From: SHVO01 sp964576515
GTDB lineage: Bacteria; Pseudomonadota; Alphaproteobacteria; Rhodospirillales; Rhodospirillaceae
Direction: 5' to 3'
Length of the DNA stretch: 64,000 nucleotides
NCBI GenBank assembly: GCA_964576515.1
Contig: CAZNUW010000006.1
Location: 62,001-126,000 of the forward strand
Under the pieces are notes generated by a model. It made no database searches and had not been told where the DNA came from. It was given only the letters and a program-made list of their open reading frames with translations. Each line of letters opens with the position of its first letter. Position 1 is the stretch's first letter. The translations under genes were made by a program, and so were the position numbers. Shown here piece by piece: positions 15,973-26,004 of this stretch.

Positions 15973-18759
15973 CTATTCGGCGGCCGACGCCGGCGAAGCC
16001 GGGCGCGGACGGTGCTGCACGGAGACCGCATCGGCCGCGACGCCGATCGCCTTCCCCAATGCCTCGCGAATCTGGCGGATCTTTGTCTCGTTTTCGACCT
16101 TCATGCCGAAAACGTCCTTCACGTAGAACACGTCCACGATCCGTTCGCCGTATGTCGAGATGTGGGCGGAGAAGATTTGAAGGCCCAAATCCGTGAGGGT
16201 CTTGGTGACGTCGAACAGGAAGCCCGGACGGTCGTGGCCGTTCACTTCGACCACGCTGCAGACCTTGGACGCGGTATTGTCGATGATGACCCGCGGCGGC
16301 ACTTCAAGCGCCTGCACCCGCGAGGGCAACCTTGAACTGACCTTGGGAAGTTCCAAGGTCAAGCGCATGCGCCCCTCAAGCGCCGAAACGATGCGACTTT
16401 TAATGCGCTGGGCGCGGTGATCGATGGGGATCGCATGCCCCTCGAAGTCCTGGATGGCGAAGGTATCGAGCGCCATGCCGTTGGTGAGGGTGAGGATCTT
16501 CGCGTCGGCAACGGACACACCCGCGAGCGCCAGCGCGCCCGCGATACGCGCGAACAGGCCAGGGTGGTCGGGCGTATAGATCGTCAGAAGGGTCGCGTCG
16601 CGCACGGTATCGACGGTGAAGTCGATGGCGATTTTCTCGCCCACCTCATCGGCGGCACGCATGAAATGCGCCATGCGTTCGTGGGTGTCGGTGTCCTCGC
16701 CCAGCCAGAAGGCCGGCGAGCCCAGCGCCAGGATATTCTCGCGCATATGCTCCGGCCAGTCGTCCAGCCGCTCGGCGAGCGCGGCCTTCGCCGTGGTCAC
16801 GCGCATGTCGATCCCGGCGTCGGCCTGGCTGCCGCGCATCACCTGATCGGCCCGGGTGGCGAGTTCCTTCAGGAGCGTCGCCTTCCAGTTGTTCCACACC
16901 GTCGGCCCGACGGCCCGGATGTCGGCGCAGGTCAGGATCACAAGAAGCTTCAAGCGTTCCGGCGATTGCACCATCTCGACGAAGCGCGAGATGGTGAGCG
17001 GATCGTCGAGGTCGCGCTTGAAGGCGGTGTTGCTCATCAGCAGGTGATACTTCACCAGCCAGCTCACGGTCTCGGTCTCGGCGGGCGTCAGCCCAAGGCG
17101 CGGGCACAGGTGCAGCGCGATCTCGGCCCCCAAGTCCGAATGGTCGCCGCCGCGGCCCTTGGCGATGTCGTGCAACAGCACCGCGACGTAAAGGGCGCGC
17201 TTGGAATCGATCTTGTGGATGATCTCCGACGAAATGGGCAGTTCGCTCTTGAGCTTGCCTTGCTCGATCCGGTTGAGGATGCCGATCGCGCGGATCGTAT
17301 GCTCGTCGGTCGTGTACTGATGGTACATGTCGTACTGCATCTGGGCGACGACGCGCGCGAAGTCGGGGATGAAGCGCCCGAACACGCCGCACTCGCTCAT
17401 CAAACGCAGCGTGTTCTCCGACCCGTTCTTGTGCGTGAGGATCTGGAGGAAGATCTTATTGGCTTCGGGATCGTTGCGCAGCGCGGCGATGCCGCGCGCC
17501 TGATGGGCGATCGCGCGCAAGACCGCCGGCTGGAAGTCGAGCTGATGCTCCAGCGCGGTGAGGAAGATGGTGAGAAGCCGGATCGGTTCGACCGCGAACA
17601 CGCCGGCGTCCTTCACGCCGATGCGCCCGCCCTCGACGACAAACCCGTCGATGGCGCGCTGACGCCAGCGGGCGGTGAGACGCGCCATGCCCTTGGGCTT
17701 GCCGCCGTCCTCAAGCAGGCTGCAGAAGATGCGGGTAAGATCGCCCACGTCGCGCGCGACGAGGAAATAGTGACGCATGAACCGCTCGATGGCGGTGGCG
17801 CCCGCCCGCTCGGTATACCCGAGACGCGGCGCGATCTCGCGCTGGAGGTCGAAGGTGAGGCGGTTGTCGGTGCGGCCGGTGAGATAGTGGAGATAACAGC
17901 GCACGGTGGAGAGGAAGTCGTGCGCCTTGACGAATCGCCCGGCGGCGTCGTCGTCGATGATGCCGATGTCGGTGAGTTTACGGATGTCCGAAACGCCGTA
18001 GAGGTATTTCGCGATCCAGAACAAGGTGTGCAGATCGCGCAAGCCGCCCTTGTCTTCCTTGACGTTGGGCTCCAGGCGATAGCGTGAATCGCCCAGTTTC
18101 TGGTGGCGCTCGTCCCGCTCGGCCAGTTTGGCCTTCACGAATTCCTGCGCGGTGCCGCGCTTCACTTCCTTCTTGAAACGCGTGAGCAGCTCGTCGGCGA
18201 GATCCTGGTCGCCCCACACCCAGCGCGCTTCGAGAAGCGTGGTGCGGATGGTGAAGTCGGCCTTGGCCTGGGCGATGTTCTCGTCCACCGAGCGCACCGC
18301 GTGGCCGACCTTGAGGCCGAGGTCCCACAACGCATAGAGCATGAACTCGGCGAGCTGTTCGGAGAACGGCGTCTGCTTGTAGGGGAGCAGAAACAAAAGA
18401 TCGATGTCCGACAGCGGCGCGAGCTCGCCGCGGCCGTACCCGCCGATGGCGAGGATGGAGATGCGCTCGCCTTTGGTGGGCACACCCGACGGCAGCACAT
18501 GCGTCGTCGCGAAATCGTAGAGGACGCGAATCACCTGATCCATGAGATAGCTGTGCGCCGTGACGGTATCGACGCCGGTGGCTTTGCTTTTCTCGAAACG
18601 CTCGCGGATGACGGCGGTCCCCGCGCTCATCGCAGCCTTCAATTTCGCGACGAGCAGCCCGCGCTTCGCGTCGTCGGCCAGATCCGCGACGGCGGCGTCG
18701 AGCTCCGCCATCAGCCGGCGGCGGTCGATGATCTCGCGGGGGTGATGAATATTGGCCAC
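15973..18759 (-). CDS. glnD: PII uridylyltransferase / uridylyl-removing enzyme
   Basis: A 928-residue bifunctional nitrogen sensor that uridylylates PII proteins under nitrogen limitation and reverses this when glutamine is high. Domains in order: nucleotidyltransferase with GGYGRGELAPLSDID (residues 106-120, catalytic Asp pair), GlnD-type helical region, HD hydrolase (LLHDIAKGRGGDHSD, about 525-540), and two C-terminal ACT domains (about 733 and 853) that sense glutamine. Length is typical of alphaproteobacteria. The start is a GTG at 18757-18759. Confidence 0.96.
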   Translation of the reverse strand: MANIHHPREIIDRRRLMAELDAAVADLADDAKRGLLVAKLKAAMSAGTAVIRERFEKSKATGVDTVTAHSYLMDQVIRVLYDFATTHVLPSGVPTKGERISILAIGGYGRGELAPLSDIDLLFLLPYKQTPFSEQLAEFMLYALWDLGLKVGHAVRSVDENIAQAKADFTIRTTLLEARWVWGDQDLADELLTRFKKEVKRGTAQEFVKAKLAERDERHQKLGDSRYRLEPNVKEDKGGLRDLHTLFWIAKYLYGVSDIRKLTDIGIIDDDAAGRFVKAHDFLSTVRCYLHYLTGRTDNRLTFDLQREIAPRLGYTERAGATAIERFMRHYFLVARDVGDLTRIFCSLLEDGGKPKGMARLTARWRQRAIDGFVVEGGRIGVKDAGVFAVEPIRLLTIFLTALEHQLDFQPAVLRAIAHQARGIAALRNDPEANKIFLQILTHKNGSENTLRLMSECGVFGRFIPDFARVVAQMQYDMYHQYTTDEHTIRAIGILNRIEQGKLKSELPISSEIIHKIDSKRALYVAVLLHDIAKGRGGDHSDLGAEIALHLCPRLGLTPAETETVSWLVKYHLLMSNTAFKRDLDDPLTISRFVEMVQSPERLKLLVILTCADIRAVGPTVWNNWKATLLKELATRADQVMRGSQADAGIDMRVTTAKAALAERLDDWPEHMRENILALGSPAFWLGEDTDTHERMAHFMRAADEVGEKIAIDFTVDTVRDATLLTIYTPDHPGLFARIAGALALAGVSVADAKILTLTNGMALDTFAIQDFEGHAIPIDHRAQRIKSRIVSALEGRMRLTLELPKVSSRLPSRVQALEVPPRVIIDNTASKVCSVVEVNGHDRPGFLFDVTKTLTDLGLQIFSAHISTYGERIVDVFYVKDVFGMKVENETKIRQIREALGKAIGVAADAVSVQHRPRPASPASAAE

Positions 18760-18843
18760 GGGAATTCTTGGTCCGGGATACGGGCGCCGGTCAGGGTGTT
18801 ACATCAGGGCTTTATATAGGTGTCGGCGGCGCGCCGCGGCAAC

Positions 18844-19242
18844 TCATCTCACCTTGAAGCCGGACTGGCGCGCCTGCTCGTCCGGGACATGGATCACGCG
18901 TTCCTTCTTGGGCGTTGTAGGTCCCGCCCAGGCGGTATTCGGCGACGCAGCCGCACCGCTTGCGCCCGCCTGCTTCATGGCGCCTTCGATGGCGAAGCGC
19001 GATTTCACCCGCGCGCTGATCACCGCCATCTGCTCCATGATCTTGGCCTGCGCGAAGAACACGAGCGCCAGCAGGAAGGCGCCGACGGAGCCCGCGAGCG
19101 CATAGATCTCGTTCACCCAGGCGTAGCCGGAGAAGGCGAGCATCATGGACAGCACGCAGCCGACCAGCAGGAACAGCCCCAGGCCCGAGAGGATGCGGGC
19201 CAGCGCGGGGATGTTGGGCTTATCGGGATCGATCTCGAACAT
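18844..19242 (-). CDS. Small inner-membrane protein of unknown function
   Basis: A 132-residue protein with two membrane helices (ILSGLGLFLLVGCVLSMML, about 17-35, and IYALAGSVGAFLLALVFFA, about 46-64), then a polar C-terminal half with alanine- and proline-rich stretches. It lies 34 bp after mutS and 84 bp before glnD, all leftward, so it is probably part of that operon. I recognise no family motif. Confidence 0.7.
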   Translation of the reverse strand: MFEIDPDKPNIPALARILSGLGLFLLVGCVLSMMLAFSGYAWVNEIYALAGSVGAFLLALVFFAQAKIMEQMAVISARVKSRFAIEGAMKQAGASGAAASPNTAWAGPTTPKKERVIHVPDEQARQSGFKVR

Positions 19243-19276
19243 GGGCCCACTATACCAGAGACGGACGCGCCGGGTT

Positions 19277-22024
19277 TCAGGTCTTTTCGCCGGCCAAATC
19301 CTTGAGGCGATAGAGAATATCGAGCGCTTCGCGCGGGCTGAGGCTGTCGGGCGAAACCTCGGCCAGCGCGGTTTCGAGGGGCGTAGGGCCCGCAGGACGG
19401 CTGACCCCGCCCGCGACCGGCTTCGGGAGGGCGGCGAACAGGGGCAGATCGTCGGCGAGACGCGCCGCGCCCCCGCCCTGCTGATCCTTTTCCAGGATGG
19501 CGAGCACCTGCTCGGCGCGCGCGATCACCGCGGGCGGCAGACCGGCGAGCCGGCCGACGTGGATCCCGTAGGAGCGATCGGCCGCGCCGGCGGCGACCTC
19601 GTGGAGAAACACCACATCGCCCTGCCATTCCTTGACCCGCATGGTGTGGGGCGCAAGTTCCGGTAGGCGCGCGGCGAGCGCCGTCAGTTCATGGTAGTGG
19701 GTCGCGAACAGGGCGCGGCATTTATTGATGTCGTGCAGATGTTCGAGGCTGGCCCAGGCGATGGAGAGGCCGTCGAAGGTGGCCGTGCCGCGGCCGATTT
19801 CGTCCAGGATCACAAACGAGCGGGCGGTAGCCTGATTGAGGATCGCCGCCGTTTCCACCATTTCGACCATGAACGTCGACCGGCCGCGCGCGAGATCGTC
19901 GGCCGCGCCGACACGCGAGAACAAGCGGTCGATCACGCCGATATGCGCCGCCGCCGCCGGGACGTAAGCGCCCATCTGCGCCATGAGCGCGATCAGCGCG
20001 TTCTGGCGCAAGAAAGTGCTTTTACCCGCCATGTTCGGGCCGGTGATGAGCCAGAGGCGGCCGTGTTTCTTCACGGCGTTACCAAGCGTGCAGTCGTTGG
20101 CGACGAAGGCCGTGCCGCTGACCTTGAGAACGGATTCCACGACCGGATGGCGGCCGCCCGTGACATGGAACGCCGCCGTCTCGTCGATGACGGGCCGCAC
20201 ATGCCCCTCGTCCACGGCGAGCTGCGCCAGCGCCGCGGCGACGTCGAGCCCCGCCATGGCGCTCGCGGCGGCGGCGATCTCGGCGCGACGCGCGAGCACC
20301 TCGGCGACAAGATCGGCGAAAAGTTTGAGTTCCAGCGCCAGCGCCTTGTCGGCGGCGGAGCGGATCTTGTCCTCGAGTTCGGACAATTCGACGGTGGTGA
20401 ACCGCATCGCGTTCGCCATGCTCTGGCGATGAATGAAGATCGCCTCGGGCCCGCCCGCGCGGGCTTTTTCCATCAACGCCTCGCCCGGCTTTCCGGGGGT
20501 TTCGATGTAGTAGCCGAGGACGTTGTTGTGACGGATCTTCATCGCGGCGACGCCGCTTAAGTCCGCATAACCGGCCTGGAGGCCCGCGATCAACTTGCGG
20601 CTTTCGTCGCGCAAGGTCAGCAGTTCGTCGAGCGTCGGGTCATATCCCCTTGCGATGAAACCGCCGTCGCGCGCGAGCAGCGGCAGATCGGCGGCCAGCG
20701 CGCGGGAAAGACGCCCGACAAGCCCGTCATGTTCGCCCAGCGCGGTGAGCTGGCGCGCGACCAGGGGCGACGGCGGCAGAAGACTCGCGGGCAATTCCAT
20801 CACGGCGGCGCGCATGGAAGGGACTTGGCCGAGCGCGTCGCGCATGGCGGCGAGATCGCGCGGACCACCGCGGCCGAGCGACAAGCGCGAGAGCCCGCGT
20901 TCGATATCCGGGCAAGCCGCGAAACTGCCGCGCAGGCGTTCGCGCGCGGGCGCGGCGTTGACGAAGAAGGCCACGGCGTCGAGCCGTTCGTTGATGCGGC
21001 CGGCGTCCGTCAGCGGTGCGTTGAGCTGGCTTGCGAGCAGACGCGCGCCCGCGCCGGTGATGGTGCGATCGATTACGGAAAGCAGACTGCCGCGGCGCTC
21101 GCCGGTCAGCGTCTGCACCAGTTCGAGATTGCGGCGGGTGGCGGCGTCGATCTCCATCACCGCACCCGCGCTCAAGCGCTGCGGGGCGGAAAACGCGGGC
21201 AGCTTTCCCTTCTGCGTCAGCTCAACATAGTCGACGAGCGCGCCGGCGGCGGCGGTTTCCGCGCGCGAGAACGCGCCGAAGGCGTCAAGCGTGCCGACGG
21301 CGAACAACCGTTCCAACCGCTTGCGGGCGTTCTCGGAATCGAAACGCGGATTGGGCAGCGGGCTCAAACGCCGCGCCCAGGGTTCCAGCAGCGCCGCCGT
21401 CTCGGGATCGAGGAAAAGTTTTTCGGGCAGCAGAAGTTCGCCCGGTTCGAGGCGCGCGAGCGCCGCCGTCAAACCGGCGCGACGCACGGGCTGCAACTGG
21501 AAGTCGCCGGTAGAGACGTCGAGCCAGGCGAGCCCGAATTCGTGCGCAGGATCGCCCTTCACCTGGGCGAGGGCCGCGAGGAAGTTATGCGCGCGGGCGT
21601 CGAGCAGGGAATCCTCGGTCAGCGTGCCCGGCGTGATGAGGCGCACCACATCGCGTTTGACGACGGACTTCGCGCCGCGCTTCTTGGCTTCGGCCGGGTC
21701 TTCCATCTGTTCGCACACGGCGACCTTGAAGCCCGCCCGGATGAGACGCGCGAGATAGGCCTCGTGGGAATGGACCGGCACGCCGCACATGGGAATGTCT
21801 TCGCCCAGGTGCTTGCCGCGCTTGGTGAGCGCGATATCGAGGGCGGCGGCGGCCTTCACGGCGTCGTCGAAGAACAACTCGTAGAAGTCGCCCATCCGGT
21901 AGAAAAGCAACGCATCCGGGTACCCGGCCTTCACGCCCAGGTACTGGCTCATCATCGGGGTCGGGGCGTCGGCGGCGGACGAAGGCGCCGTTACGGGCGC
22001 GGGATCGGGGGTTTCATCCGGCAA
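19277..22024 (-). CDS. mutS: DNA mismatch repair protein MutS
   Basis: A 915-residue MutS that recognises mismatches and recruits MutL. The N-terminal mismatch-binding domain contains LLFYRMGDFYELFFDDA (Phe and Glu of the F-x-E contact in FYELF). The C-terminal ATPase has Walker A LITGPNMAGKSTFLRQ (about 660) and FVILDEIGRGTATFDG (about 740). The start is a TTG preceding a low-complexity T/P/A tail; an ATG at 21955 just before MSQYLGVKAG is an alternative. The divergent partner, about 216 bp away, is maeB, a common alphaproteobacterial pairing. Confidence 0.97.
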   Translation of the reverse strand: MPDETPDPAPVTAPSSAADAPTPMMSQYLGVKAGYPDALLFYRMGDFYELFFDDAVKAAAALDIALTKRGKHLGEDIPMCGVPVHSHEAYLARLIRAGFKVAVCEQMEDPAEAKKRGAKSVVKRDVVRLITPGTLTEDSLLDARAHNFLAALAQVKGDPAHEFGLAWLDVSTGDFQLQPVRRAGLTAALARLEPGELLLPEKLFLDPETAALLEPWARRLSPLPNPRFDSENARKRLERLFAVGTLDAFGAFSRAETAAAGALVDYVELTQKGKLPAFSAPQRLSAGAVMEIDAATRRNLELVQTLTGERRGSLLSVIDRTITGAGARLLASQLNAPLTDAGRINERLDAVAFFVNAAPARERLRGSFAACPDIERGLSRLSLGRGGPRDLAAMRDALGQVPSMRAAVMELPASLLPPSPLVARQLTALGEHDGLVGRLSRALAADLPLLARDGGFIARGYDPTLDELLTLRDESRKLIAGLQAGYADLSGVAAMKIRHNNVLGYYIETPGKPGEALMEKARAGGPEAIFIHRQSMANAMRFTTVELSELEDKIRSAADKALALELKLFADLVAEVLARRAEIAAAASAMAGLDVAAALAQLAVDEGHVRPVIDETAAFHVTGGRHPVVESVLKVSGTAFVANDCTLGNAVKKHGRLWLITGPNMAGKSTFLRQNALIALMAQMGAYVPAAAAHIGVIDRLFSRVGAADDLARGRSTFMVEMVETAAILNQATARSFVILDEIGRGTATFDGLSIAWASLEHLHDINKCRALFATHYHELTALAARLPELAPHTMRVKEWQGDVVFLHEVAAGAADRSYGIHVGRLAGLPPAVIARAEQVLAILEKDQQGGGAARLADDLPLFAALPKPVAGGVSRPAGPTPLETALAEVSPDSLSPREALDILYRLKDLAGEKT

Positions 22025-22181
22025 AGGCGCACATCCAGAACAGACAACATGTGGAGGGACGGAGAAGGTCTCTCACTATAGCAAGCCGGCGCGCGGCGAA
22101 AGGACATTGGCTTGGCAAGAAACCGCTCATGCGCATGTCATGGGCCCGCCCTGTGTGCTGCGATGCAGCGCATTGGTTTCA

Positions 22182-22211
22182 TTGGGATTTTACACCACGG
22201 AACCCTATGCT
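22182..22211 (+). promoter_or_regulatory. Candidate promoter for maeB
   Basis: TTGGGA (22182-22187) and TATGCT (22206-22211) are spaced by 18 bases, and the -10 overlaps GCTAAAC, like the alphaproteobacterial GCTANAWC form. It lies about 30 bp before the maeB ATG, which has a GGGGAG ribosome site. Confidence 0.35.
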
Positions 22212-22240
22212 AAACGAAGCCCAAAAATTGGGGAGACACC

Positions 22241-24568
22241 ATGGACAATAATGCGCCGCGCGAACGCGGGACCGACGAGAAGAAGCGCCCGGTGCGGCGG
22301 AACTTCGATCAAGAGTCGCTTACATTCCACGCGACCGGCCGGCCCGGAAAAATCGAGATCACCGCGACCAAACCGCTGACCACCCAGCACGATCTGTCGC
22401 TGGCCTATTCGCCGGGCGTGGCCGCGCCCTGTCTTGAGATCGCGCGCGATCCGAACACCGCCTACGACTACACCGCGAAGGGCAATCTGGTGGCCGTCAT
22501 CTCCAACGGCACCGCCGTGCTCGGGTTAGGCGACCTGGGCGCGCTGGCGGGCAAGCCGGTGATGGAGGGCAAGGCCGTCCTGTTCAAACGTTTCGCCGAC
22601 GTGGACGGCATCGACCTGGAAGTCGATACCCGCGACGTCGACGAGTTCATCAATTCCGTGCGCTTCCTCGGCCCCAGCTTCGGCGGCATCAACCTCGAGG
22701 ATATCAAGGCGCCGGAGTGTTTCATCATCGAAAGCCGCCTGCGGGAGATGATGGACATCCCCGTGTTCCACGATGATCAGCACGGCACCGCGATCATCTG
22801 CGCCGCCGGCCTGATCAACGCCTGCGACCTGACGGGGCGCAAGCTTGCGGACGTGAAACTGGTGCTGAACGGCGCGGGCGCCGCCGCCATCTCGTGCCTC
22901 GAGCTCGCCAAGGCCTTGGGCGTGCGCGCCGAGAACGTGATCATGTGCGATTCCAAGGGCGTCGTGTATCAGGGCCGCGCCGAGAACATGAACCAATGGA
23001 AAGCCGCGCACGCCGCCAACACCAAGGCGCGCACGCTGGCCGAGGCATTGGACGGCTCGGATGTGTTCTTCGGTCTTTCCGTGAAAGGCGCGGTGACGCC
23101 GGCCATGGTGAAGTCCATGGCCAAGAACCCGATCATTTTCGCCATGGCGAACCCGGATCCCGAGATCACGCCGGAGGAAGTGGCCGAGGTGCGCGGCGAC
23201 GCCATCGTGGCGACGGGCCGCTCGGACTATCCGAACCAGGTGAACAACGTGCTCGGCTTCCCGTTCATCTTCCGGGGCGCGCTCGACGTGCGGGCGCGCA
23301 CCATCAACGAGGAAATGAAACTGGCCGCCGCGCGCGCGCTGGCCGACCTCGCCCGCCAGGACGTGCCCGAGGAAGTCGCGGCCGCCTACGCGGGCCGCAA
23401 GCTGCGCTACGGCCGTGAGTACATCATCCCGGTGCCGTTCGATCCGCGCCTGATCGCGACCGTGCCGCCGGCGGTGGCGAAGGCCGCGATGGACACAGGC
23501 GTCGCGCGCAAGCCTGTCGCCGACATGTTCGCCTATCGCAAACAGCTCGCCGCGCGTCTCGATCCGACGGCGGCGACCTTACAGACGGTGACCAATGAAG
23601 TGGTGCGGTCGCCGCGCACCGTGGTCTTCGCCGAGGGCGAGGAAGAACGCTCGTTGCGCGCGGCCATCGCCTACCGCAACGCCGGCTATGGCAAGGCCAT
23701 CCTTGTCGCGCGCCGCCGCAAGGTGGAAGAGCTGATCGAGAGCCTCGCGATCCGGCCGGAGGATCTGGAGGGCATCACCATCACCAACGCGCGCGAATCG
23801 CGCACCGTGGCCCAATACGGCGACTTCCTTTACCGCCGCCTGCAGCGCCAGGGTTTCCTGCAACGCGACGCCGAGCGCATGGTGAACCAGGACCGCAACG
23901 TCTTCGCGGCCTGCATGGTTGCGTTTGGGCACGCGGACACGATGGTCACCGGGCTGACGCGCAATTACCACACGGCGTTGCGCGATGTGCGTCGCGTGAT
24001 CGACACCAAAGCCGGAGCGCCTGTGTTCGGCCTGACCATGATCGTGGCCCGCGGCCGCACCCTGTTCATCGCCGACACGGCCGTTCACGAACGCCCGAGC
24101 CCGGAGGAACTGGCCCGCATCGCTATCGAAAGCGCGGCCGCCGTGAAGCGCCTGGGCCATGAACCCAAGGTGGCGCTGATCTCCTATTCCAACTTCGGCA
24201 ACCCGCACGGCACGATGACCGAGACCGTGCGCGAGGCCATGACGCTTCTGAATGAAGCCGCGGCGGCCGGGGATGTGGACTTCGAGTTCGACGGCGAGAT
24301 GAATGTGGATGTGGCGCTGGACCCGGACCGCAAGCTCTATCCGTTCTGCCGTCTATCCGGCGCCGCCAACGTCCTGGTCATGCCGGGCCTGCATGCCGCC
24401 ACCATTTCCACGAAGCTGGTGCAACGCTTCACGGTCGCCGCCTCCATCGGCCCGATGCTGATCGGGCTGGAGAAGCCGGTGCAGATCGTCGATACGGACG
24501 CGTCCGCCAGCGATCTGGTACAAATGGCGCTGATGGCGGCGCATTCCTGCGCGCCGAGACTCATCTGA
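22241..24568 (+). CDS. maeB: NADP-dependent malic enzyme (malic enzyme-phosphotransacetylase fusion)
   Basis: A 775-residue two-domain protein. The malic-enzyme half (about 1-435) shows the metal/substrate segment VFHDDQHGTAII (about 172-183) and the nucleotide motif LNGAGAAAISCLELAKALG. The C-terminal half (about 450-770) is a phosphotransacetylase-like domain (VVFAEGEEERSLRAA, EFDGEMNVDVALDP), which usually acts as an acetyl-CoA-sensing regulatory module. It decarboxylates malate to pyruvate and supplies NADPH. Length is typical (750-780). Confidence 0.96.
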   Translation: MDNNAPRERGTDEKKRPVRRNFDQESLTFHATGRPGKIEITATKPLTTQHDLSLAYSPGVAAPCLEIARDPNTAYDYTAKGNLVAVISNGTAVLGLGDLGALAGKPVMEGKAVLFKRFADVDGIDLEVDTRDVDEFINSVRFLGPSFGGINLEDIKAPECFIIESRLREMMDIPVFHDDQHGTAIICAAGLINACDLTGRKLADVKLVLNGAGAAAISCLELAKALGVRAENVIMCDSKGVVYQGRAENMNQWKAAHAANTKARTLAEALDGSDVFFGLSVKGAVTPAMVKSMAKNPIIFAMANPDPEITPEEVAEVRGDAIVATGRSDYPNQVNNVLGFPFIFRGALDVRARTINEEMKLAAARALADLARQDVPEEVAAAYAGRKLRYGREYIIPVPFDPRLIATVPPAVAKAAMDTGVARKPVADMFAYRKQLAARLDPTAATLQTVTNEVVRSPRTVVFAEGEEERSLRAAIAYRNAGYGKAILVARRRKVEELIESLAIRPEDLEGITITNARESRTVAQYGDFLYRRLQRQGFLQRDAERMVNQDRNVFAACMVAFGHADTMVTGLTRNYHTALRDVRRVIDTKAGAPVFGLTMIVARGRTLFIADTAVHERPSPEELARIAIESAAAVKRLGHEPKVALISYSNFGNPHGTMTETVREAMTLLNEAAAAGDVDFEFDGEMNVDVALDPDRKLYPFCRLSGAANVLVMPGLHAATISTKLVQRFTVAASIGPMLIGLEKPVQIVDTDASASDLVQMALMAAHSCAPRLI

Positions 24569-24594
24569 GAACCTGTATTTGAGAACCTGTATTT
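24567..24594. repeat. Perfect 14-bp tandem repeat before the PhoR-like gene
   Basis: GAGAACCTGTATTT occurs twice back to back (24567-24580 and 24581-24594), followed by a third partial unit GAGAGC that abuts the next ATG. The first copy overlaps the maeB stop. It fills the entire 32-bp space between the two genes and looks like slippage duplication of a ribosome-site region. Confidence 0.8.
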
Positions 24595-24600
24595 GAGAGC

Positions 24601-26004
24601 ATGGCGCCCAAGACCTTCGCTTCTTTCTCGCGGCTGACCGCGTGGGCCATGGGCCCGTGCATCCCGGCGTGGAGCGTTCTTGCCGTCCTCGCGCTCACGG
24701 ACCGTTTGACGTGGCCGGAAGCGCTGGTCTCGGCCGCCGCGGTCTTTGTCCTGATGGGGGTTCTGGTCTTCAGCCGGCTCGCGGATTTCGATCTGATGAT
24801 CGACTACGCCGAACGGATGCTGGTGGATCCCGACGCGCCCGCGCCCAACCTTCAGCGTTCGGCCACCGCGCGGCGGATGCTGGGCGCCATCACCGCCTTG
24901 CGCAAACTGTGGGCCGAGCGCCGCGACGAGGCGGGCGCGCTCGCCAAGTCGCGCCAGAACATTCTCGACAGCCTTCCCGATCCTCTGTTCATCCTGGATC
25001 AACGCCGGCGTATCGTGAGCGCCAACGCCGCCGCGCGCGACTTGTTTGAAGCGGAACGGGCGACGGGACCGCTGGTGGGCCGCGAGCTCGCCGGGATCAT
25101 CCGCGATCCGAAGGTGCTGGAATCCGCCGACAGCGCCTTGCAACAGGGTAAGAAAAGCGACGCGGAGTTCTCGCTGCCCTCGCCGGTGGAACGCACCTAT
25201 ATCGCCGCCGTCGTCCCACTGACCACCGCCACCCCGGACGTGCCCGCCGCGCTGGTGCTGCTCCACGACCAGACCGAGCGCCGGCGTATGGACCAGATGC
25301 GCGCCGACTTCGTGGCCAATGCGAGCCACGAATTGCGCACACCGCTGGCCAGTGTGCTCGGCTTCACCGAAACCCTGCTGGGGCCCGCGAAAGACGACGA
25401 GAAGGCGCGTGGCGAGTTCCTGACCATCATGCTCAAGCAGGCCGAGCGCATGAAGCGGCTGATCGACGACCTCTTATCGCTGTCACGCATCGAACTGCAC
25501 GAACATACCCGGCCCACGGACGCCGTGGACATCATGCCCACCTTGCGCAGTGTGATCGAACTGGTGGAGAAACAGGCCGCCGACAACAAGGTCGCCATCG
25601 CGGTCGCGACGCCGCCGGACATGCCGCGCGTGATCGCCGACAGCAACGAGTTGTATCAGGTGTTCTTCAACCTTCTCAGCAATGCCGTGAAATACGGTGG
25701 TGAGAAAGGGGTAGAGGTCGAGGTGACGGTCGCGCCCGCGCGGCCCAACGCCATGCCGGGGCGGGGCCCTTGCTTGAAGGTCGCCGTGCGCGATCACGGC
25801 GAAGGCATCGCGCGCGAGCATCTTTCGCGCCTGACGGAGCGGTTCTACCGCGTTGACAACGCACGCTCGCGCCAGTTGGGCGGCACGGGGCTGGGCCTGG
25901 CGATCGTCAAACACATCACCATCCGGCACCGCGGCGCGTTGACCATCGAAAGCGACGTCGGCAAGGGATCGACCTTCACCGTGCACCTGCCGCTCGCGGG
26001 TTAG
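24601..26004 (+). CDS. PhoR-like sensor histidine kinase
   Basis: A 467-residue membrane kinase: two N-terminal helices (about 15-60), a PAS domain (about 120-210, SLPDPLFILDQRRRIVSAN), the phosphoacceptor segment FVANASHELRTPLASVLGF (His about 244), and a HATPase with N-box NLLSNAVKYGG and FYRVDNARSRQLGGTGLGL. PAS plus this H-box is closest to PhoR. No phoB or pst gene is adjacent. The 3' end overlaps the convergent transporter stop by four bases. The kinase call is certain; the phosphate role is inferred. Confidence 0.88.
   Translation: MAPKTFASFSRLTAWAMGPCIPAWSVLAVLALTDRLTWPEALVSAAAVFVLMGVLVFSRLADFDLMIDYAERMLVDPDAPAPNLQRSATARRMLGAITALRKLWAERRDEAGALAKSRQNILDSLPDPLFILDQRRRIVSANAAARDLFEAERATGPLVGRELAGIIRDPKVLESADSALQQGKKSDAEFSLPSPVERTYIAAVVPLTTATPDVPAALVLLHDQTERRRMDQMRADFVANASHELRTPLASVLGFTETLLGPAKDDEKARGEFLTIMLKQAERMKRLIDDLLSLSRIELHEHTRPTDAVDIMPTLRSVIELVEKQAADNKVAIAVATPPDMPRVIADSNELYQVFFNLLSNAVKYGGEKGVEVEVTVAPARPNAMPGRGPCLKVAVRDHGEGIAREHLSRLTERFYRVDNARSRQLGGTGLGLAIVKHITIRHRGALTIESDVGKGSTFTVHLPLAG

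Noticed and set aside
16417..18087. 556-residue plus-strand frame opposite glnD
   Set aside because: Antisense shadow; no recognisable domain, and glnD domains are intact on the other strand.
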